From NCBI GenBank assembly GCA_003024985.2, contig PXIH01S0006286.1: DNA of 11,005 nt; one strand, 5' to 3'. Both the position numbers and the translations under genes were made by a program. Positions 7,404 through 11,005 of this stretch are shown here, one piece after another (position 1 is the first letter of the stretch; every line of letters begins with the position of its first letter). Source of the stretch: Euperipatoides rowelli (Eukaryota > Onychophora > Udeonychophora > Euonychophora > Peripatopsidae). The notes under the pieces were generated by a model, which was not told where the DNA came from, ran no database searches, and saw nothing but the letters and a program-made list of their open reading frames with translations.

Positions 7404-7492
7404 ACATTGACATGTACCAAACAAGAGCTTGAATTCAATTTGAAAAACAATTCTCAAAATGATTTGAGAATTGTTTTTCACTTTCTCAATGT
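7404..7492. repeat. Perfect hairpin with outer inverted arms
   Basis: TGAAAAACAATTCTCAAA (7441-7458) and its exact reverse complement (7463-7480) form an 18-bp stem around the loop ATGA. Outside it, ACATTGA (7404-7410) pairs with TCAATGT (7486-7492). A 78-codon open frame (7383-7619) runs straight through the hairpin; its translation has no recognisable motif and is probably incidental. No terminator, tRNA or miRNA family is recognised. Confidence 0.75.
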
Positions 7493-7619
7493 ATCACGAG
7501 AAAATGATTGGATTCTATACAGAAATAAAAAAATTTATATATACCATTATGGAATCAAAACGTCCATCACAGCAACAACACTTCAAAAAGTAAAGAATGA
7601 AAGAAAATATCATAGGTAA

Positions 7620-8151
7620 ATACTGATATTTATTTATTTATAGTAAAGAAAAAGAATTGCGAACATGAGGAATAAACCATTACCCAATCAAAGCTGATTG
7701 CAATAATTCAGCACGTTGCCAAAAAAGAAGCTGTAAAAATATATGATCTGCATGTCCGGAGTATATGGAATCTAGCCCCAGGCAATAATGTGTACAAGCA
7801 AAATCAAAAACATCTGTCCATTGGCAACATTGTCTGTATCTGTTAATTCTTGGAAAATATTATAATAAAATCTGTTTTTTAATGTTTTTAAACAATTTGT
7901 ATTCTTAGCTTTCCATTTAAAATTTAAAAAAATATATAACTAATTCATCCTGAAGAAGATTAATAAAACAAAATAATTTAAAAAGTATTGATATATTTTG
8001 CAACCTGAATAAAATTTTCAAATAGGCCGGTAGTAATTTAGAAAGATTCATTGAAACTTCTTTAATAAATTATTTGACATAGATTCCCATATTATAAAAC
8101 TATATACAACTTTTAAATCAAACAAAAGCATTATATAAATTCAGAACATAA
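7620..8151. other. AT-rich spacer, no gene seen
   Basis: The part near 7690-7850 is a little less AT-rich. One frame gives cysteine-bearing short words broken by stops, too weak to call. The remainder is AT-rich unique-looking sequence. Confidence 0.4.
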
Positions 8152-8331
8152 TTAGAACTTCAAAAGTCCCTGGTCGCTTGTAACTCTAATGAAACACACA
8201 ATTTAGACTGTTTTTATTTTAATTCTAGAAAGCAGCACTTTACTATCCTAATGAGAGGAGCCTTTAAATATTTAGGAGTAACTTTTGATAGTTTTCTCAA
8301 GCATGCCCAACATTATTTTATTCCTAATTAA
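8152..8331 (+). pseudogene. LINE reverse-transcriptase fragment (Jockey-like), after the catalytic core
   Basis: A 59-codon stretch open from after a TAA at 8149 to a TAA at 8329. It contains FYFNSRKQ (8212-8235) and FKYLGVTFD (8263-8289), followed by SFLKHAQHY. In Jockey-like non-LTR reverse transcriptases the order F-x-L-N-x-R, then KYLGVTLD, then a short stretch with H, marks the end of the palm and the start of the thumb. The catalytic YxDD region would lie upstream and is not found. Weaker traces follow, such as KSSKLIG near 8346-8366 and SPNIAAL...PLKGRL near 8700-8780, suggesting decay to about 8810. The stops make this a dead fragment. The family name is moderately sure. Confidence 0.6.
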
Positions 8332-9009
8332 ACTGAAAAATCAAAAAGTTCAAAATTAATAGGATTGATATACAAAACATTGGATCCCTTCTGAAGGGTA
8401 CTTAACAAGTAATTAATTTGTTGTAAAGGCTTCCATATGTGGTATATTAAAATTTTACACCCCATAAGAGTCAACAAATGTATTTAAAGGCGAGGAAACA
8501 TGGTGATAAAATTTCTAAGAATAAGGGGAATTTGATGACTGCGATAAATTCTGTCGTGTGTGTTGTACATCCTCTAAAAAAAAACTGTGGTAAAAGATGT
8601 CCTTGATAAATTGCAGAAGTAGATTAGGGTTCTACTTTTGATAATTTATCTATCAAAAAGTTAAATTACAGTCAATCACCGACAACACGAACATGTTACT
8701 CACCAAATATTGCGGCACTCGTGGCATCAAATAGCAAACCTTTAACCCAAACACGAAAAGAGCCATTAAAAGGAAGACTGATGAATATCCATAATATTAA
8801 TAAATCTTGAAAAAATTACTATTTTTACAACCATTATCTGACTGAGACTAATATCACAATAAACGTAAACCATTAAAAGCAACAGTTCTATATGCCATCG
8901 ACACAGCATTTAACATGAAGTTAACTGGCATCAAAACCATTTAATTGAATTAACAGAGTTGATTATACAAATCCATTATTTTGGAAACATTTATAATAAT
9001 TATTATTTA
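8332..9009. other. Probable decayed LINE tail and AT-rich spacer
   Basis: Possible continuation of the reverse-transcriptase remnant to about 8810 in changing frames (one open stretch reads SPNIAALVASNSK from 8700). Beyond that there is no signal. It ends in a TTATTATTTATTAATAA-like stretch just before the tandem duplication. Confidence 0.35.
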
Positions 9010-9267
9010 TTAATAAAAACTTTGGTGAAAGTGACTTGTTTTATATGAATCTGGTATAGTTTATATACAGTCTATCAATATTTACAAAATACAGTATAGA
9101 GAGTGAGTAAAACACCCATACCATATAAAATTGAATAATAGGAATATCTACAGGAATTAGATTAGTAACATCACTTGAGGGATGGACAGAAAGGGAAAAT
9201 AAAGAGGAAGTCCAAGAACAGAATGATTGGATGACCTTAAGGACTGGGCTAACATCAGGCAATTCGA
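9010..9267 (+). repeat. Tandem duplication, unit 1 (258 bp)
   Basis: Starts TTAATAAAAACTTTGGTGAA and is followed head-to-tail by a second copy from 9268. By hand alignment the units differ by roughly a dozen substitutions, one single-base gap and one 7-base gap, about 95% identical. The last part (about 9182-9256) encodes the LINE C-terminal words RGSPRTE, stop, LDDLKDWAN. The minus-strand open frame 9041-9262 is a shadow of this. Confidence 0.9.
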
Positions 9268-9529
9268 TTAATAAAAACTTTGGTGAAAGTGACTTGTTTT
9301 ATATGAATCTGGTACAGTTTTTATACAGTCTATCAATATTTAAAAATACAATACAGAGACTGAGTAGGTATAAAAACAACCATACCATATAAAATTGAAT
9401 AATAGGAATATCTACAGGAATTAGATTACTAACATCACTTGAGGGATGGACAGAAAGGGAAAATAAAGAGGAAGTCGAAGAAGAGAATGATTGGATGACC
9501 TTAAGGACTGGGCTAACGTCAGTCAATTC
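9268..9529 (+). repeat. Tandem duplication, unit 2 (262 bp)
   Basis: Second copy of the 9010-9267 unit, with a 7-base addition near 9366-9372. Its distal boundary is near 9529, where the LINE reading frame simply continues. Unit 2 therefore keeps the original junction, and unit 1 is the copy lacking the last part. The minus-strand open frame 9299-9526 is a shadow. Confidence 0.9.
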
Positions 9530-9613
9530 TCTGTATTAAAAAGTAGAACTCAATATAGAAATCTTTGGTGATTCTTGAATGCAAACCTCCGCCTCGGAGA
9601 ATGTGCCCAATGA
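9446..9613 (+). pseudogene. LINE ORF2 C-terminal remnant
   Basis: Read from 9446 the frame gives MDRKGK, stop, RGSRRRE, stop, LDDLKDWANVSQFS, then LKSRTQYRNLW, stop, FLNANLRLGECAQ and a final TGA at 9611. The order R-G-R/S-P/R-R-x-x-W-LDD-[LI]-K-D-W, then about 15 residues, then DR-x-x-[WY]-R-x-L is the basic C-terminal tail of many non-LTR ORF2 proteins, beyond the reverse transcriptase. Two of the three internal stops (9488, 9569) are TGA where Trp is usual. The TAA at 9464 and the TGA at 9488 have exact counterparts in unit 1 (9200 and 9224). This is dead, and probably a different LINE lineage from the fragment at 8152-8331. Confidence 0.68.
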
Positions 9614-9743
9614 TAATGAATAGCAATGTCTACAGAAATAAATATACAGTACAGGAAAACAAATAGTTGAATACAAAAACTTATATAAATTTTACATAAT
9701 TATAAAATACACAGACTTAAAGAAAGAGACTACAAACATTTAC

Positions 9744-9802
9744 GAGAGATGTCAATTCAAAGAAAAAAATTATGAGTGTCAAATTTATCTTTGACATCTC
9801 TC
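9744..9802. repeat. 12-bp inverted repeat
   Basis: GAGAGATGTCAA (9744-9755) and its exact reverse complement TTGACATCTCTC (9791-9802) are separated by 35 bases. They could form a stem-loop or be the ends of a very small foldback element. Nothing else identifies it. Confidence 0.65.
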
Positions 9803-10573
9803 TCACAGACATTTTATCATCGGTGTGTGCCCGCTACCTTAAGGGAACATGAGGGATGGATATAAAAATCTAACCAATCAACATTATATTTTGAAAATTG
9901 GTAGATAGATTCTTTTAATTAGTTTACATAATCAAAAACTAATATGTGATTTAGATCACTCCCTACTTAAAATGACCTAGATTCATGAAATAGAGTGCAA
10001 TTTTATAAAAAGAATTTCTTTTGAGATATATTGATAGATGGTTATAAATGTGTTTTTTTTAAGATAATCAATGATACAAATAATAATGTTAATAAAAAGT
10101 TTCAAGGTTTTAAGTAAAATAGATTGAAAATATCTGTGATTTTTTTATGTAACTCTTATATAATGGTTTACAATATTCATTATGTCTAACTAATGGAATA
10201 CTCTAGAGATATGACAATTCTTATTTAGAAATGAAGAAGTTCTTCCAATTACATTTAATTGGTAAAGCAGTTTAATAAATATTTGTTCCACAAAGTTATC
10301 ATACCATAAAAAAAGCAATAGAGAGAAAACAATTGGCAAAGTTTAGAATTATGTATTGCAAATTATTTTTTACAATATAAAATTAGACATACACTAGCTA
10401 AACCTGTGCAGAACATAGATGTGCCCTAGGATGTTAATTTATTACCAAAATTTTCAAAAGTGTAATCTAATTTTTAAGAAAGAAATTAATACAAAACCAT
10501 CGAAAATTCTCAGCTCTTCATTCAACTATTCTAAATTACTTTGATCTTTTCTTTGCTTATTTATGTCAAAATA
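9803..10573. other. AT-rich spacer, no gene seen
   Basis: Apart from homopolymer runs and short AT-rich palindromes I see no ORF, RNA gene or mobile-element end here. Confidence 0.5.
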
Positions 10574-10579
10574 ACTCAG

Positions 10580-10957
10580 ATCTATCTATATACCTACCTA
10601 CCTACATACCACTCTCTCTCTCTCCCTACCTGCCTCCTACCTCTCTATCTATCTCACAACCTTATATCCACCTCTCTCCCTTCCTCCATACCTTCCTCCC
10701 TTCCTATCTACCCACCTACCTCCTTACATCCTTCCATACCTCCCTTCCTACATCCTTACCTCACTCCCTACCTCCCTCCTTCCCTACCTACCTCTTTTCT
10801 TCTCTCCCTCCATATCTCCAACCCTACCTCCCTCTATACTTCCCTTTCTAACTCCCTGCTTACCTCAATTCCTACCTCCATCCTTACCTCCCTCCCTTTC
10901 TATCTCCTTCCTCCCTACTTACTACATAACTACCTACCTTTTTAATAACTTAAAACT
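10580..10957 (+). repeat. Pyrimidine-rich degenerate tetranucleotide array
   Basis: An array of shifting CCTA, CCTC, CCTT, TCTA and CATA-like words, starting as TCTATCTATATACCTACCTA and ending near CTACCTACC. In 378 bases only the two G residues at 10632 and 10858 interrupt the C/T/A composition, a strong strand asymmetry. It is a compound, decayed microsatellite. The 134-codon open frame (10541-10945), a monotonous Ser/Pro/Leu/Thr/Tyr translation, arises because a G-free sequence cannot contain TGA or TAG; it is not called as a gene. Confidence 0.92.
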
Positions 10958-11005
10958 GTTTAAAAATACTAATTTCACTTTCACCTGCAACAGTTTTCCA
11001 CTATA

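Noticed and set aside
7383-7619. 78-codon open frame starting with ATG
   Set aside because: It runs through both arms of a perfect hairpin, has no recognisable motif and no supporting splice or start context.
7690-7780. Cysteine-bearing words (CNNSARC, CKNI, ACP) suggesting a decayed zinc-binding transposase tail
   Set aside because: The spacing does not match a family I can name with confidence and stops interrupt it.
9041-9526. Two similar minus-strand open frames (73 and 75 codons)
   Set aside because: They mirror the tandem duplication. The plus strand carries the recognisable LINE C-terminal words, so the minus frames are shadows.
10541-10945. 134-codon open frame
   Set aside because: It is the translation of a nearly G-free microsatellite, so TAG and TGA cannot occur. 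The product is monotonous Ser/Pro/Leu/Thr/Tyr without a domain.
1-11005. CRISPR array, bacterial operon, rRNA or integrated virus
   Set aside because: No regularly spaced repeats with spacers, no compact gene arrangement, no ribosomal sequence and no viral structural gene words were seen. The composition and repeats are those of an animal genome.

Overview
The window looks like non-coding animal DNA, probably from an invertebrate. It is very AT-rich by eye, full of A and T homopolymer runs, and carries decayed non-LTR retrotransposons, a tRNA-derived SINE, a hAT-like non-autonomous DNA transposon and a long tetranucleotide-type microsatellite. The mixture (RTE-like and Jockey-like LINE debris, SINE, MITE, degenerate CCTA/CCTT/TCTA arrays, 10-base G and C runs) would suit a mollusc such as a cephalopod, but the sequence alone does not prove this. 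No bacterial or viral gene organisation is visible. Almost every ATG/GTG-to-stop reading frame of 60 to 134 codons appears to be chance or a shadow of a repeat.

Layout, left to right: 1-978 is a dead plus-strand LINE endonuclease region (RTE-like), broken by many stops and frameshifts. 979-2500 is AT-rich spacer holding one arm of an inverted repeat pair (about 1303-1382) and one copy of a 54-bp retroposon 3' end (1640-1693). 2501-2845 is a mosaic repeat with a perfect 38-bp direct repeat. 2846-4060 is spacer with the second arm of the first inverted pair (3329-3426). 4061-4720 is a block of inverted repeats and palindromes that includes the second copy of the 54-bp retroposon end, on the minus strand. 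5299-5640 is the best preserved mobile element: a tRNA-derived SINE with A and B boxes, a 3' hairpin, an ATAA-type tail and target-site duplications. 6452-6738 is a MITE with hAT-like terminal inverted repeats and telomere-like hexamers inside.

7026-7133 is the only candidate host coding sequence: a 108-nt open stretch with a good branch point, pyrimidine tract, 3' splice site and GTAAGT donor. If real, it is one phase-symmetric internal exon of a long plus-strand gene, and most of the window would be intron. A perfect 18-bp-stem hairpin follows at 7441-7480. 8152-8331 (perhaps to about 8810) is a Jockey-like reverse-transcriptase remnant. 9010-9529 is a tandem duplication of a segment ending in a LINE ORF2 C-terminus, and only the second unit continues to the end of that ORF (9613). 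10580-10957 is a pyrimidine-rich array with only two G residues in the given strand.

There is no gene system whose parts work together. The story is insertion, decay and local duplication of repeats, probably inside or beside a host gene.
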